Source of the DNA: Desulfofundulus australicus DSM 11792
GTDB taxonomy: Bacteria; Bacillota; Desulfotomaculia; Desulfotomaculales; Desulfovirgulaceae
Assembly (NCBI RefSeq): GCF_900129285.1
Contig: NZ_FQUW01000026.1
Location: 1-42,442 of the forward strand
Direction of reading: 5' to 3'
Length of the DNA: 42,442 nucleotides
The position numbers and the translations under genes are program-made. Of this stretch, positions 16,479 through 24,401 are shown in pieces (position 1 is the stretch's first letter; every line of letters starts with the position of its first letter). The notes under the pieces were generated by a model. It saw nothing but the letters and a program-made list of their open reading frames with translations. It was not told where the DNA came from and ran no database searches.

Positions 16479-16778
16479 CTACCACCCTTTGAGGAAGAAA
16501 AAGACGGCGCCGGCCAGGAGCAGGGCCAGGGTCAGGGCCAGCCCCCGGATCTGCTTTCCAGCCCGGGCAAGCCCTTTTTCCAGGTGCCTGATGCGCTTTT
16601 CCAGTTCCTCCGCTGCCGAGCGCCACTCCCGGTAGCTGTCGTGGAGGGCGGTATTCAGGCTGATTACCTGGCCGTCCAGCTGGTGGAAACGTTCTTCTGC
16701 AGGGGCAACCAGGCGCTGGCGGATGGCCCTGGCCAGGGAGTCCACCACCTCTTTTTCCCTGCCCTGTGCGGTGGCCAT
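16479..16778 (-). CDS. Small coiled-coil protein with C-terminal membrane anchor
   Basis: The 99-residue protein is helical (ERFHQLDGQVISLNTALHDS, then AAEELEKRIRHLEKGLARA) and ends in one hydrophobic helix LALTLALLLAGAVFFFLKGW, a tail anchor. The start follows AGGAGGGTTAAAC, only 2 nt after the preceding gene's stop, so it is co-translated with it. I do not recognise a family. It could tether the soluble dynamin-like protein to the membrane. Confidence 0.65.
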   Translation of the reverse strand: MATAQGREKEVVDSLARAIRQRLVAPAEERFHQLDGQVISLNTALHDSYREWRSAAEELEKRIRHLEKGLARAGKQIRGLALTLALLLAGAVFFFLKGW

Positions 16779-16780
16779 GT

Positions 16781-17047
16781 TTAACCCTCCTTTGCCTGGT
16801 GAATGGCGTCCCGCAGGGCGGTAAGGGTAACCAGGGGGGCTTCCGTCACCCTGGTTTCCAGCTGCCCGAGCTGTTCTTTGATTTCCCGGTAAAAGGCGGC
16901 CTGCTGTTCCTGCATTTCGCTTACGTTGCGGGCCAGGCGGTTCATTTCCTGGGTCAGAGGTTGCAGCAATTTTTCGCGCATGGCCAGCAGGATTTCCTTC
17001 ATCAGGGCCTGGAGTGCTTCATCCCGGGTCGTTTGCCTGGCGGACAT
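16781..17047 (-). CDS. Small coiled-coil protein of the dynamin cluster
   Basis: The 88-residue soluble, all-helical protein contains LTQEMNRLARNVSEMQEQQ and IKEQLGQLETRVTEA with a heptad pattern. The ATG at 17047 is preceded by AAGGAGGTATCCCC. There is no recognised family. It sits between two other short coiled-coil genes with little spacing, which points to a multi-subunit assembly. Confidence 0.65.
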   Translation of the reverse strand: MSARQTTRDEALQALMKEILLAMREKLLQPLTQEMNRLARNVSEMQEQQAAFYREIKEQLGQLETRVTEAPLVTLTALRDAIHQAKEG

Positions 17048-17068
17048 GGGGATACCTCCTTAAAAACT

Positions 17069-17263
17069 TTATATCTGGTTAATAGCTTTTTTAAGCAGGT
17101 TCAGGAAGCGGTTGACTTCCTCCTCGGAATGGCGGTGGATGATGTCTGTGACCTCTTTTTCCAGTTCCTGCAGCAGGTTTTGCCTGATCTCATTGCCGGT
17201 CTGGCTGCTGATCTCCCGGATAATACGCTTTAACCTTTCCTCAAGGATGCGGGCGTTCTCCAT
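17069..17263 (-). CDS. Small helical protein overlapping the dynamin-like gene
   Basis: The 64-residue protein is highly charged and helical (ILEERLKRIIREISSQTG, LLQELEKEVTDIIHRH). Its ATG at 17263 lies inside the 3' end of the dynamin-like gene (34-bp overlap), with TGGAGG upstream. Such coupling suggests a direct partner of the GTPase. The family is unknown to me. Confidence 0.65.
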   Translation of the reverse strand: MENARILEERLKRIIREISSQTGNEIRQNLLQELEKEVTDIIHRHSEEEVNRFLNLLKKAINQI

Positions 17264-19521
17264 ATGCGATAACCTCCAGGTCGTTTCAGGATCAGGCGGA
17301 TATCTTCCAGTTCCCGGATGTATTTTTCCAGCAAACGTCCCACCGGGGGTGATTCCCGTGCTTCCACGGCCAGCAGCTCCCCAATCTGGTCAATGCGGCG
17401 CAGGAGTATTTTTTCGCCCCGCTGGATGAGAATGGCCTGCTCGAGCTGGCGTAAAAGCCGGTTAAAGGCGAGGTTTTTCCCGTCCTTGAGGGCATCCAGG
17501 GCGGAAATAAAGTGGATTTCCCGGGATGCTGCCGGGGCCAGTTCCCTGCGCAGCCAGGTGGCCACCCGTTCCCTTTCACTGAGATTTAATGTATCGGCGA
17601 AGTTAACCACGTAAAAACAATTATCCCGTTGTCTTTCCGGGGGGATTTCCTGGCGGAGGAATTCCCTGTGGACCGGGGAGAGCATATGCCGGCCGTTGAA
17701 AAAGATCAGGTGCAGGTCGCTGTTACGCAGCCATTCTGCCACCTTCCTGGCGTAGCGGGTGTGTACAGAATCTATTCCCGGGGAGTCCACAAAGGTAGCC
17801 AGCTTGAGCATTTCCGCCGGGTGGTGGATGTCTATCGCCTCGATAAGCATGGCTTCTTCGGGGGTTATCATCAGCCGCCTGAATTCTGCCAGCTCGCCGG
17901 GATCTGCCAGGTGGAAGACCTTTTCCCGGACGTGGTGAAAATGCAGGCGTACCGCTGTTAGTGCCCGGGCGGCCCGCTTCAGCGAGATGGGGCGGGTGAT
18001 GGCCGGAACGTGGTTATAAATGTTCCCCGGAAGGGCCGGCGGGCGGAAAAGATTTTGAGTTTGGATCAGCAGCGCCGCCAGTTCGGCCGCGTTAACCCGT
18101 GAATATCTGCCCCCGGTGCAGGCCTCCATTTGCCGGAGGTCTTTCAGCAACCCGGGATTATTGAGCCAGCGGTACAGGGTGACCAGTTCCTCCCGGCAGA
18201 GGTAGGCGTTCCCTTCTTTTTCTTCCACCAGGAAGAGGGTTAATTCCCGGGGATAATGGATTACCGCTACCTTTTCCGCCCCGTGATGCAGGCGGACAAG
18301 GGTGGATGTGGTGGATTTATCCTGGGCCGGTAGCAGTTCTTCCTGCATCAGGGCGTTGAGAAAGGTGCTTTTTCCCGAAGAAAAGGGGCCCCACAGGGTA
18401 ACATAAAAGCGGTCGCCGGCCAGGCTCCCGGCCAGCTCCGCAAGGCGCTCCCTGGTAGCCGGCGACTGTAAGAACGGGGCTTCCAGCAGGCGCTGCAGCA
18501 AATTGAGCAGGCGCTCTTTGAGTACCGGAAAACTGACGGCCTGCCACGTATTCTCCATGCCGGCGGGTGATGCTGCGACAGCCGGAACTTTCCGGTTATA
18601 TGCGGCCAGCTTTTCCCGGATCTCCAGCCGTACCTGCTGCAGGGATGCAAACAGCTGGCTGGTTTCCAGCGCGTCACGGGCGCGTTCGTAAATGCTCCAG
18701 AAGGCATCCAGGAAAAGCCCGTCTTCCCCGATGGCCAGGGTTCCGGCCAGCTGGCGGGGTATGTGCCTGTCTTCCCCGGAGAAAAACTTCTCCAGTTCTT
18801 TCAGGATAATGAAGGCCAGCTCCACTTCCACGAACAGGCGCAGGTTTTCAATACTCTCCGCATCCCTGGTGTTCAGGTAGTTGACCGGGATTTCCCGGCC
18901 GAAGATTTCTCCCAGGGCCTCCCGGGTGGCTGCGAGGGCGCTGCCGTCAGGGCGGCCGCAGTTACAGTTGATCCAGAAAGAGATCCGTTTGGAGCCGGGG
19001 CGGGAAAGACTCCCTTTCAAGCGGTGCAGTAAGAGCCGGTCCTGTTCGTCCATGCCCCGCTGGTGGAAGAGGTAGAGGATATGATCCGCTGGGGCAAGGG
19101 TTTTTTCAACCAGGTGGCTCTGGCTGGCGGCATCCAGCCCGGGGGTGTCGATCAGGGTACATATTCTTAACCACGGGTTGGGCAGGGTAACATCTACCCG
19201 GCCGGCATGGATGTCCCCCCGGCGCAGCAGGGAGGCCAGCCCCTGCCGGGAGTGGACCGGCTTGAACCTGCCTGCGGATACGGAAAAGGCCTGGCCGTGG
19301 AAGAAAAAGATGGGGCAGGGAGTGGCCGGCAGGACGTCCACCGGTGAAATATCTTCCTGCAGGAGGGCGTTGATCAGGGTGGATTTTCCTGCATTACGGG
19401 CTCCGGCAACGGCAAGGAGGGGTGAAGGTTGGGGCGGGAGATACTTCTTCCGCAGTTCACCAATGCGCTTTAAAGGGTGGGGTCGCTGCCGCGGGTTTTC
19501 AGATGGAAATGTCCCGTTCAT
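17230..19521 (-). CDS. Two-GTPase dynamin-like protein
   Basis: The 763-residue protein holds two dynamin-type GTPase domains. The first has P-loop GARNAGKST (residues 40-48) and DTPG (125-128). The second has GPFSSGKST (378-386), a switch-I-like TTSTLVRL, and DSPG (579-582). Guanine-specificity motifs are degenerate (WINCN, VVNFAD). Long helical stretches separate the heads. It resembles the fused bacterial DynA type that tethers and fuses membranes, but is much shorter (DynA is about 1,200 residues), and no membrane helix or paddle is evident. The ATG at 19521 with GGGGAG upstream is preferred over a GTG 18 codons earlier. Confidence 0.85.
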   Translation of the reverse strand: MNGTFPSENPRQRPHPLKRIGELRKKYLPPQPSPLLAVAGARNAGKSTLINALLQEDISPVDVLPATPCPIFFFHGQAFSVSAGRFKPVHSRQGLASLLRRGDIHAGRVDVTLPNPWLRICTLIDTPGLDAASQSHLVEKTLAPADHILYLFHQRGMDEQDRLLLHRLKGSLSRPGSKRISFWINCNCGRPDGSALAATREALGEIFGREIPVNYLNTRDAESIENLRLFVEVELAFIILKELEKFFSGEDRHIPRQLAGTLAIGEDGLFLDAFWSIYERARDALETSQLFASLQQVRLEIREKLAAYNRKVPAVAASPAGMENTWQAVSFPVLKERLLNLLQRLLEAPFLQSPATRERLAELAGSLAGDRFYVTLWGPFSSGKSTFLNALMQEELLPAQDKSTTSTLVRLHHGAEKVAVIHYPRELTLFLVEEKEGNAYLCREELVTLYRWLNNPGLLKDLRQMEACTGGRYSRVNAAELAALLIQTQNLFRPPALPGNIYNHVPAITRPISLKRAARALTAVRLHFHHVREKVFHLADPGELAEFRRLMITPEEAMLIEAIDIHHPAEMLKLATFVDSPGIDSVHTRYARKVAEWLRNSDLHLIFFNGRHMLSPVHREFLRQEIPPERQRDNCFYVVNFADTLNLSERERVATWLRRELAPAASREIHFISALDALKDGKNLAFNRLLRQLEQAILIQRGEKILLRRIDQIGELLAVEARESPPVGRLLEKYIRELEDIRLILKRPGGYRIWRTPASLRKG

Positions 19522-19682
19522 TTCAACACGCTCCCCGGATATTTTGGCCGGTCCTGGCCGGGCCGGACCGTCCACCTGCCTATCTGCTATATATTAGCAT
19601 CGGGGGATAAATATGACATGGGGAGACCCGCGGCATTTGTAAACTTACGGCGGGGTAAGGGCGGCCGGGGGAATGGAAGGGT

Positions 19683-19997
19683 TTAAGCGCTGGAGCCGGT
19701 TTTCTGCAGGACCTCAAGAACGTGTTTTGCCCGGCGGTCATGCTGCTGGATCCTGGTGAAGAATTCAATCAGGAAGCGCCGCACCCTCTCGTCCCCGGCC
19801 AGGGGCGGGCGGCGCAGGTGCCGGATGAGCAGGATAATGGACTTCAAATGTTCCACCAGGGCCCGGTCGGGACTGCCCGTCAGCTCCATGTGGCGGATTT
19901 TTTGCATGCAGGCCTGGCTTATTTCCGGCACCGTTTTTCCCTGCAGGTTCTGTAAAAAAACAAGCAGCTTGTGGACATCCGGGTTTATTTCTTGCAC
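19683..19997 (-). CDS. Small helical protein between DUF155 and dynamin genes
   Basis: The 104-residue protein (VHKLLVFLQNLQGKTV, ALVEHLKSIILLIRHLRR, FLIEFFTRIQQHDRRAKH) is all-helical. GTG at 19997 lies 6 nt past AGGAGGTG and 25 nt after the DUF155 stop. A longer frame reading upstream is only a shadow of the DUF155 gene. I do not recognise the family. About 160 bp separate it from the GTPase gene. Confidence 0.6.
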   Translation of the reverse strand: MQEINPDVHKLLVFLQNLQGKTVPEISQACMQKIRHMELTGSPDRALVEHLKSIILLIRHLRRPPLAGDERVRRFLIEFFTRIQQHDRRAKHVLEVLQKTGSSA

Positions 19998-20022
19998 TGA
20001 AAACACCTCCTGGCAGTGAGCG

Positions 20023-21099
20023 CTAGTGAAGGAGGGAGGGGAGATTGATAAATATTTCCAGTAGAAAGAGCAGGACAATGGCCAGTTCCAGCAGCACGGA
20101 TTGCTGGTTGACCACCCGGTTGCTGAGCAGGGTATAATTCTGCATGATGAGCGAGAGCTTGCGCTGGATGCTTTCCACCCAGGCTCTGGTGCGGAATACG
20201 GCCAGGGCGGCGCCGTATACCCGGGCATAGAAAACGTCTTCGGTTACTTTGAGAGAGTTCTGAATTCTTTCCAGGATCTCGTTAATATCCACCACCAGTT
20301 CCATCAGGCGGTTCATGATGTGCCGGTAATGCCCCATGCGCCTCAAGACGGTAACCTTTTCCGCCTCTTCAATATCGCCGTACATTTTACCCATTTCTTC
20401 GCTGAGCAGGTTATCGTAGTAACGGAGCTCCAGGAGCTGGGTCAGGGCAAATTCCAGCAGGTCGGGAATGTCGTGGCTGCCGGCCGCGTCGTATACCAGG
20501 GCCGAGGCCCAGGTAATGATGGTGAGGTCATCCGGGCCGTAGGAAAAGGAATGCTGCAGGGTTTCCCGGCGCACCTGCGGGCTTACCGGTTCAGATTCGG
20601 CCAGTAGCAGGGGCACGGGATCCCATTCCCGGTTCCATTCCTGAAAGAAAAACAGGATGTAATCCTCTTCCGCCCCTTTAAATTCCGGGCGAACCATGGC
20701 CCTGCTCAGGCTGCCTGTTACCTCGGCCAGTTTCTTCTTAAATATATCTTCGGTAATTCTGTCAATAACTTCATCCTCACCTAAAGATAGGGCGAGCTCC
20801 TTGATTTCCCGGTAGCTGTACCCTTCCGGGAGTATTATTTGCATGCACAGGCTGACTACCCCCAGGTCGTAGACCTTGCCCGTAAAACGGGCGTGAAAAT
20901 CCTGCTGGCCCAGCCTGATCCATTCTTCTCCCAGTTCCACGGTTACGGGGGGGTTGGGGATATGCACGGACATCAACCGCGCCCGGGAGATGCGCAGCCT
21001 GGAAGTGGGCTTGGTATGAGCCAGTGACTGTTCCACAATTTCCAGGTTGATCTCTTCCGCCACGTCGTACAGACGATAAAGCCAGATGGAATTGGGCAT
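20023..21099 (-). CDS. DUF155/RMD1-like membrane-anchored protein
   Basis: The 358-residue protein has a mixed N-terminal domain followed by a long helical half. The latter carries LLEFALTQLLELRYYDNLL and ARVYGAALAVFRTRAWVESI, and it ends in one strong membrane helix (LLELAIVLLFLLEIFI). This layout matches the DUF155 family (PF02582; yeast Rmd1, human mitochondrial RMND1), whose C-terminal helix anchors it. The molecular role of the family is poorly known. It is the first gene of a minus-strand cluster with the dynamin-like GTPase and small coiled-coil proteins. No promoter is obvious. Confidence 0.7.
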   Translation of the reverse strand: MPNSIWLYRLYDVAEEINLEIVEQSLAHTKPTSRLRISRARLMSVHIPNPPVTVELGEEWIRLGQQDFHARFTGKVYDLGVVSLCMQIILPEGYSYREIKELALSLGEDEVIDRITEDIFKKKLAEVTGSLSRAMVRPEFKGAEEDYILFFFQEWNREWDPVPLLLAESEPVSPQVRRETLQHSFSYGPDDLTIITWASALVYDAAGSHDIPDLLEFALTQLLELRYYDNLLSEEMGKMYGDIEEAEKVTVLRRMGHYRHIMNRLMELVVDINEILERIQNSLKVTEDVFYARVYGAALAVFRTRAWVESIQRKLSLIMQNYTLLSNRVVNQQSVLLELAIVLLFLLEIFINLPSLLH

Positions 21100-21153
21100 T
21101 TGCGAACAACCTCTCCCGCGTTCATGGCTGCCAGTTTAAAAAATATTATACCC

Positions 21154-21183
21154 TTGACAGGAGGGCTTTGTAAGCCGTATAAT
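21154..21183 (+). promoter_or_regulatory. Promoter of tRNA-Leu(GAG)
   Basis: Consensus TTGACA (21154-21159) and TATAAT (21178-21183) are separated by 18 nt, ending 12 nt before the tRNA. Confidence 0.88.
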
Positions 21184-21195
21184 AAGAAATGCGAT

Positions 21196-21278
21196 GTCGG
21201 AGTGGCGGAACTGGCAGACGCGCACGTTTGAGGGGCGTGTGGGAAACCGTGCGGGTTCGAGTCCCGCCTCCGACACCA
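21196..21278 (+). tRNA. tRNA-Leu(GAG)
   Basis: Acceptor GTCGGAG pairs with CTCCGAC and is followed by A and an encoded CCA. The D-arm TGGCGGAACTGGCAGACGC is typical of leucine tRNA. The anticodon stem CACGT/GCGTG closes the loop TTGAGGG, giving anticodon GAG. A variable arm and the T-arm GCGGGTTCGAGTCCCGC complete a class II tRNA of 83 nt. Confidence 0.95.
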
Positions 21279-21296
21279 GAATTATATTCCCTGTCT

Positions 21297-21334
21297 GGCT
21301 TCTGTAAGCTTTATGTTACAGGGGCCTTTTGTTT
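21297..21334 (+). terminator. Terminator after tRNA-Leu(GAG)
   Basis: GGCTTCTGTAA (21297-21307) pairs with TTACAGGGGCC (21316-21326), with two G-T wobbles, followed by TTTTGTTTTG. Confidence 0.75.
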
Positions 21335-21553
21335 TGCAGCCCTTCCGTGGACTGTTCCGTCCACGTTTCTTTTTCTCCCGGCTCGTGTTTGCGGGCCTTG
21401 TGAACAGTTCGCCTAGCTATTTGGTTGCTTTTCCGTGCTTGTGAAAAACTCGCCAGCCGAAAAGGGCCGTTGGCGGGAAATTTATTTTCCACCTTACCGG
21501 TCTTATATAAAATAAAATTAATCCCGTCAGGTGATCCGAAAGGGGTGGTTTGC

Positions 21554-21745
21554 ATGCGGGAATGGATTCAGCACCTGGTGACGAAATACCTGGAAGAACC
21601 ATTCTGTCAGGTTGAACTGGCGCGTGCCGAGATGCTGAAAAATGAGCAGCCCGGGCCAAAGCTGCGCCTGGTGCGGGGGCAGCAGAAAAAGTGCTACCCG
21701 CGCAGCTTGTCAGGGGAAAGCCATTCCGTTTCCTTGAACGGCTAA
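21554..21745 (+). CDS. Small protein of unknown function
   Basis: The 63-residue frame starts with MREWIQHLVTKYLEEPF and is basic towards the end. The ATG at 21554 has AAAGGGG at good spacing, which is the main support for it being real. I do not recognise a family. A longer reading from 21425 has no ribosome site. The 220 bp between the tRNA terminator and this gene hold nothing else that I can identify. Confidence 0.45.
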   Translation: MREWIQHLVTKYLEEPFCQVELARAEMLKNEQPGPKLRLVRGQQKKCYPRSLSGESHSVSLNG

Positions 21746-21757
21746 AAAGCATGATAA

Positions 21758-21780
21758 TATTATCTATAAGATAGATAATA
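21758..21780. repeat. Perfect AT-rich palindrome
   Basis: TATTATCTAT (21758-21767) and ATAGATAATA (21771-21780) form a 10-bp perfect inverted repeat around AAG. It could be an operator or a weak hairpin; no T-run follows. Confidence 0.6.
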
Positions 21781-21810
21781 AACCTGCACTGATGGTCCGG
21801 TTCGAAAAGG

Positions 21811-21840
21811 TGGGCTCCCCACGAAAGGGGAGCCCATCTT
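21811..21840. terminator. Strong hairpin, left flank of AT-rich island
   Basis: TGGGCTCCCC (21811-21820) pairs with GGGGAGCCCA (21827-21836) across ACGAAA. On the minus strand it is followed by CCTTTTCG. A near-identical hairpin is at 23664, on the other side of the island. Confidence 0.75.
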
Positions 21841-21891
21841 AGCTAAATTGGTAATCAGATAACCACCGCCCGGTGTAAGCACATAGTTAGT

Positions 21892-22752
21892 TTAATCTTC
21901 CATATTAGCTGGTTGATTAACTTTTAAGCTTTCGGGCTCATTGTATTCCTCTTTGGAATGGAGTATACCGGACGAGGTCGCAGGCTTACGCCAGAGGCCG
22001 GGAATGGTTACCTTTATTCTATCCAATAGGGTTTGTGAAGCAAGGAGGCCGGGGTTCCCGACTCGAATAGCGTCGTAATAGCTTCCAATAGTGGATTCAT
22101 AGTTTTCCGCACCGTAAATCCAGACCGAACCCAACCAGATTTTCATAAGGGGTTGTGTCCCGGACCATTGAGTAACCAAAATTTCCAAGTCGTTATGATA
22201 TAAGGATACTTTGCCTTCCGAGGTGTCAACATAAATTTGAATTTTTGTCCACTCCCCCGGAGCCAGGCGCTGAGTACTGTACCGGGCGGGTTCAAAAAGC
22301 CCGAATGCCAGCCCGAGATACCTATCCCTGTTTACTACCACGGTTATCTCACCGGTGGGAAAATCCAGAGAAGCCAGGGTGGTGGCCGCACCGGTAATGT
22401 CCTCTATTTTGGTATAGAATTCAACGACAATCTGATCCCTGTAAATTGGAGGATTTAATTTATAGCTCAGGTATGGAGCCAGGTACACGTTCCTTCCCAC
22501 TCGGACCGAGGTGTTATCAAATACCCCCTGGTCGTCAATCCATTTGGCGTCTAAATACTCCCAGTCCCCTAAACCTTGCTCAAAATTTTCTTCAAACCAA
22601 ACTTCCACAGGTGGAGATGGCTTGGGACGATAATAACATAATATCATAATAAGGGTAATAATCATTATAGCTAGAATTGCCAAAAGAAGAAATTTCTTTT
22701 TCTTATTCAGTTTCATGTCTGAAATTTTTTCTGTATTGTGGTTATCCGACAT
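21892..22752 (-). CDS. Membrane-anchored protein with a LamG/concanavalin-like domain
   Basis: The 286-residue protein has a short cytoplasmic N-terminus, one membrane helix (FLLLAILAIMIITLIMILC) and an extracytoplasmic domain. That domain starts FEENFEQGLGDWEYLD and contains VVEFYTKIEDITG, LAPGEWTKIQIYVDTSEG and YYDAIRVG. This is the usual layout of a concanavalin-like jelly roll that binds glycans. The tail is charged. ATG at 22752 follows AAAAAGGAGGT. Base composition is more AT-rich than the neighbouring genes, which suggests acquisition. Confidence 0.65.
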   Translation of the reverse strand: MSDNHNTEKISDMKLNKKKKFLLLAILAIMIITLIMILCYYRPKPSPPVEVWFEENFEQGLGDWEYLDAKWIDDQGVFDNTSVRVGRNVYLAPYLSYKLNPPIYRDQIVVEFYTKIEDITGAATTLASLDFPTGEITVVVNRDRYLGLAFGLFEPARYSTQRLAPGEWTKIQIYVDTSEGKVSLYHNDLEILVTQWSGTQPLMKIWLGSVWIYGAENYESTIGSYYDAIRVGNPGLLASQTLLDRIKVTIPGLWRKPATSSGILHSKEEYNEPESLKVNQPANMED

Positions 22753-22899
22753 TTATCTACCTCCTTTTTCTAAAAGTAAGTATCCGAAAAGGGGCACGAG
22801 AGACGCGAGAAGTTCGATACGGCAAGGGCATTAAAGGAAAAGGGACCTAAGCATTCTTTATTACAATATGATATTGCCGGAATTAATGCCACCATAAAA

Positions 22900-22939
22900 C
22901 AAGAAAAATAATACTGGACAGGGTAAAACCCCATCCAGT
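22900..22939 (-). terminator. Terminator after the 149-residue exported protein
   Basis: On the minus strand ACTGGATGGGG pairs with the CCCTGTCCAGT arm (22939-22913, including two G-T wobbles), followed by ATTATTTTTC. Confidence 0.8.
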
Positions 22940-22953
22940 GTTGCTTATTTAAC

Positions 22954-23400
22954 TTAAGCCACTGCTGTTTCAATGATTGTAATTACAACTCGGTAGGCGG
23001 CGGGGAGCCCTGGATCATTGATGGTGATTTCACTGTTTTTCACAGTGGCATCGGTGGAACCAACATCCCCGGATGCCGTTTCAGGAACATCAAAAGTACC
23101 CAGGTTACCTATTTGTACACCATTCGCATCAAATACCTCAATTACGTAATTAAAAGTGACAGTTTGCGCAGCATCAACAGTCTTTGTGGTATGAAGGGTG
23201 TAGTTTAGGTAGTAGTTTCGGGTCTTTTGGTCATAACCGGTGACCTGAATGGCGGTGGGAAAACTTTCACCGGATACATAATGGAAGCCTTCCCCTTCAT
23301 AGGAGTTCTGTACCGGTTCTTGAGCCCATACTCCCGGTACCGAAGATAACAGCAACATCAGCGCGGCAACAAAAGCCAGTAAGAACTTTCTTTTTCTCAT
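22954..23400 (-). CDS. Small secreted beta-rich protein
   Basis: The 148-residue protein has a classical signal peptide (KRKFLLAFVAALMLLLSSVPGVWA with cleavage near AQE). The mature part of about 120 residues is beta-rich, with alternating hydrophobic strands such as NYYLNYTLHTTKTV and FNYVIEVFDANG. No domain is recognised. ATG at 23400 is chosen because GGGGGG lies about 6 nt upstream; the ATG two codons earlier sits directly on that site. It shares the AT-rich island with the LamG-like protein, so the two may act together at the surface. Confidence 0.7.
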   Translation of the reverse strand: MRKRKFLLAFVAALMLLLSSVPGVWAQEPVQNSYEGEGFHYVSGESFPTAIQVTGYDQKTRNYYLNYTLHTTKTVDAAQTVTFNYVIEVFDANGVQIGNLGTFDVPETASGDVGSTDATVKNSEITINDPGLPAAYRVVITIIETAVA

Positions 23401-23663
23401 CCACATCCCCCCTTATATTGGATTTATTATCATTTTATGACATACACCATTAAATGGTTACTAAACAAACATATTTGAACATATATAAAAGGCAATTTAA
23501 AAAATGCTTATAACAGCGGGAAGAGTTGGAAAACCAGCTGGAGCATGTCACGTCACTCTAGGGTAATCGCCTGGCAGGTAAATTGCTGCTGCCACCAGGC
23601 GGTCTCCGCGGGCAACGCCATCAAAAAGAATGTAAAATTTTAATAAAAATCCCCAAGGCAGCA

Positions 23664-23693
23664 GGGCTCCCCACGGAAGGGGAGCCCACCTTA
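23664..23693. terminator. Strong hairpin, right flank of AT-rich island
   Basis: GGGCTCCCC (23664-23672) pairs with GGGGAGCCC (23679-23687) across ACGGAA. It lies at the stop of the minus-strand methyltransferase and probably ends its transcript. Between 23407 and 23663 I see no gene, only AT-rich DNA and a short GCCTGG/CCAGGC hairpin near 23570-23605. Confidence 0.7.
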
Positions 23694-24371
23694 TTTTCCG
23701 GCTGGCGGGCAGGGATCAAGCTTTCCTGCCCGCAGGTAGTGATGTATGAATATGTCGTGGTGGAGGAAATAGGGTTCCTCAATGGTCACAGGTATGGTTT
23801 TGACGGCAAGCAGATGAAAGTATTCCGGCAACCTTTTCTCCAGAAAGTCAAAGGTGGCCGGGCGTCCCGGATGGGAGATAAGAAGCTGGCCTCCCGGTTT
23901 CAAACAGCGGGTGAAAATTTCAGCCAGGAAAGGGTAAAATTTGGGGTCGTAGAGGATGTCCGAGCCTATAATCCAGTCGAACTGCCGGTCTGTGGTAAAA
24001 TCCCGCCAGTCGGCCAGCAGGTAATACGCCTCTTTTACTTTTTGCAGAGCGGCGTTGGCTTTGCAGAACTGTAAAGCTTCAGGTTTATAATCGGAAAAGG
24101 TTACCCTTGCTCCCTTGAGCCCGCAGACCAGGCCGGGCAGGCCGGTTCCCGCACCCAGCTCCAGGACGGTTTCGCCGGAAAAGGGAACGTTTTCCCAGAT
24201 ATATCGGGCCAGTCCCCTGGCTGCAGGCCAGATTTCAGCCCACAATGGAATGTTATCTTCATCCGCGGGGTCGGTGATGAGATCCTCGACGTTCCGGGGT
24301 ACCAGGAGGGGCAGGGTCAACCCCGGCAGGAAAATGGTGACTTCCCTGGCGGATATGTTTAATCCGGGCAT
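23691..24371 (-). CDS. METTL-type (Methyltransf_16) SAM methyltransferase
   Basis: The 226-residue protein shows IPLWAEIWPAARGLARYI before the SAM motif VLELGAGTGLPGLVCGLKGA (residues 69-88), then VTFSDYKPEAL, and a post-motif DWIIGSDILYDP that fits the METTL/EEF2KMT-like protein lysine methyltransferases (PF10294). The target is presumably a protein or small molecule in the cytoplasm and cannot be named. ATG at 24371 has CGGAG upstream. It is followed closely upstream by DUF169, with which it may be co-transcribed. Confidence 0.8.
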   Translation of the reverse strand: MPGLNISAREVTIFLPGLTLPLLVPRNVEDLITDPADEDNIPLWAEIWPAARGLARYIWENVPFSGETVLELGAGTGLPGLVCGLKGARVTFSDYKPEALQFCKANAALQKVKEAYYLLADWRDFTTDRQFDWIIGSDILYDPKFYPFLAEIFTRCLKPGGQLLISHPGRPATFDFLEKRLPEYFHLLAVKTIPVTIEEPYFLHHDIFIHHYLRAGKLDPCPPAGK

Positions 24372-24401
24372 TTGTCCGGCTCTCCGGGGGGTGTTGAAAG
24401 T

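Noticed and set aside
19998-20228. N-terminal extension of the 104-residue gene (frame open to 20228)
   Set aside because: The extension is out of frame over the DUF155 gene, with Ser/Pro/Trp-rich shadow composition; AGGAGGTG before the GTG at 19997 sets the real start.
22770-22973. 67-codon minus-strand frame in the island
   Set aside because: It lies over the terminator and the end of the secreted-protein gene and has no ribosome site.
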